Positions 33,624 to 34,238 of a stretch of DNA of 34,238 bases are shown piece by piece. Origin of the DNA: an uncultured Spartobacteria bacterium (GTDB taxonomy: Bacteria > Verrucomicrobiota > Verrucomicrobiia > Chthoniobacterales > Chthoniobacteraceae); contig CAIWVL010000146.1 in NCBI GenBank assembly GCA_903916085.1, positions 1-34,238 of the forward strand, read 5' to 3'. A program made the translations under genes and the position numbers. Below the pieces are notes generated by a model. The model did not search any database and was not told where the DNA came from. It was given only the letters and a program-made list of their open reading frames with translations. Every line of letters begins with the position of its first letter. The first letter of the stretch is position 1.

Positions 33624-33701
33624 GGGACGGCGGGACGGCGGGACGGCGGGACGGCGGGACGGCGGGACGGCGGGACGGCGGGACGGCGGGACGGCGGGAC
33701 G
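33624..33701. repeat. 8-bp tandem repeat (GGGACGGC), about 9.75 copies
   Basis: Nine perfect copies of GGGACGGC (33624-33695) followed by a partial GGGACG. A related GGGACGGGATAAC lies just before it at 33611-33623, next to the miaA start codon. G triplets recur every 8 bases on the plus strand, so the tract fits a G-quadruplex pattern (three Gs, five-base loops). It fills the 102-bp gap between the HTH gene and miaA. Confidence 0.97.
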
Positions 33702-33712
33702 AGCCCGGCGAT

Positions 33713-34129
33713 TTAGCCCAAGCCAAGTTGGCGCCACTTCATCAGCACCCAAAGTCCAGTCGCGGCTAGGAGGAGGATACCTCCAAAAACTAAGAGAGGA
33801 ACAATAGACGGGGAGCGTTCTCGAGCCGCCACCGAGTCTTCGGAGAGAGGTGGGATGTGGGCGTTTTTGATGTACTGATAATCTTTGGAGTGAAGGGCGT
33901 TGTGGCCTTCCATGGAACGCGCCTCCTGAGAGACGTCGACGCCAAGGTGCGCTCCATACATGGAAAGAAACCCCCGGCAATAGGCCATGCTTGGGAAAGA
34001 GGAATAGTCGTCTGCCTCCAAGGCTGCCAACTTGTCAGGCCGGATGCAGGTGGACTGGGCGACATCCTCGAGCGTCAGCCCTCGGTCGAGCCGTGCTTTG
34101 CGAAGTCTTGCTCCTAAACTTTCAGACAT
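33713..34129 (-). CDS. RodZ-like HTH protein with a single membrane segment
   Basis: A 138-residue protein with an N-terminal cro/RodZ-type helix-turn-helix (LGARLRKARLDRGLTLEDVAQ, then IRPDKLAALEADDYSSFPSMAYCRGFLSMYG, about residues 5-65). A short linker leads to one C-terminal transmembrane helix (VPLLVFGGILLLAATGLWVLM, about 108-130). RodZ proteins couple MreB to the envelope and share this HTH plus membrane anchor, but typically carry a periplasmic domain that is missing here. The ATG at 34127-34129 is canonical. Its stop lies 11 bp before the tandem repeat upstream of miaA, so the two genes may be cotranscribed through the repeat. Alternatively it is a minimal relative rather than true RodZ. 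Confidence 0.82.
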   Translation of the reverse strand: MSESLGARLRKARLDRGLTLEDVAQSTCIRPDKLAALEADDYSSFPSMAYCRGFLSMYGAHLGVDVSQEARSMEGHNALHSKDYQYIKNAHIPPLSEDSVAARERSPSIVPLLVFGGILLLAATGLWVLMKWRQLGLG

Positions 34130-34206
34130 GGAAATGAAAAGATGCCGTTCCTAAATGTAACACACAGTGGATCCGCTGCCTGGAAAATTCACAGGGTGGG
34201 CGGATT

Positions 34207-34238
34207 TTAGATCCCATCAAGGTCAACTAGGATCTCCC
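34207..34238 (-). CDS. Possible C-terminal end of a gene cut by the window edge
   Basis: On the minus strand the last bases read as EILVDLDGI followed by TAA at 34207-34209. The spacing of about 77 bp to the HTH gene would suit an upstream same-strand gene. Only nine codons are visible, so the product cannot be named and the call is tentative. Confidence 0.25.
   Translation of the reverse strand, partial: EILVDLDGI

Noticed and set aside
33624-33701. Tandem repeat as a CRISPR array
   Set aside because: Unit is 8 bp with no spacers and no cas genes in the window.
33498-33980. Minus-strand frame encoding a repeated PSRRPAVP peptide
   Set aside because: The repeat peptide is only the 8-bp tandem repeat translated; the frame crosses the ends of both miaA and the HTH gene.

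Overview
The window looks like a chromosomal segment of a Gram-negative bacterium of the PVC group, most probably Verrucomicrobiota. The main evidence is a set of families largely restricted to Planctomycetes and Verrucomicrobia: a large PVC-type heme-binding beta-propeller/cytochrome c protein, a DUF1592-family (DUF1587/1592/1588/1585) cytochrome protein paired with a DUF1552 protein, and a cupredoxin protein paired with a second secreted propeller. A lipid A/Kdo transferase (WaaA/KdtA) implies an outer membrane. No phage, CRISPR array or complete insertion sequence is visible.

Layout. (1) 1-2.5 kb: uvrB (minus), flanked by two inverted copies of a short interspersed repeat. (2) 2.5-6.6 kb: PVC heme protein plus an EamA-type transporter (plus). 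(3) 6.7-10.7 kb: DUF1592/DUF1552 pair (minus). (4) 10.8-18.7 kb: a minus-strand run, PpiD-like chaperone, TPR protein, small secreted protein, sbcD, sbcC. sbcD and sbcC overlap by 4 bp. (5) 18.9-24.5 kb: xerC-like recombinase (plus), then on the minus strand waaA, tRNA-Tyr, a TVP38/VTT membrane protein, an unrecognised secreted protein and rfbA. (6) 24.7-29.1 kb: a cyclic-nucleotide-binding K+ channel with a strong terminator, then the cupredoxin/propeller gene pair (plus). (7) 29.15-31.8 kb: a third repeat copy and an arsenic-resistance cluster: an aquaglyceroporin gene broken by an in-frame TAA, arsR with a palindromic operator/promoter at its start codon, a DUF6428 gene and a thioredoxin-type arsC, facing a second arsR-family gene. 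(8) 31.9-34.2 kb: a small unknown gene, a DUF2934 gene, miaA with an 8-bp G-rich tandem repeat directly upstream, and a RodZ-like HTH membrane protein. The window ends in what may be the tail of another gene.

Function. Most genes are housekeeping: DNA repair (UvrB, SbcCD), chromosome dimer resolution (XerC), tRNA and its modification (tRNA-Tyr, MiaA), and envelope biogenesis (WaaA, RfbA, PpiD-like). The accessory content is the secreted redox proteins and the ars cluster. The ars cluster resembles the aqpS-arsR-arsC arrangement known from Sinorhizobium, in which ArsC makes arsenite and the aquaporin lets it leave the cell. Here the channel gene carries a nonsense codon and no ArsB or Acr3 pump is visible.

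The items most worth a second look are the broken aquaporin, the DUF6428 component, the operator that overlaps the arsR start, the uvrB-flanking repeats, the miaA leader repeat, and the split cupredoxin/propeller pair. All calls were made by reading the sequence; no database search was run.
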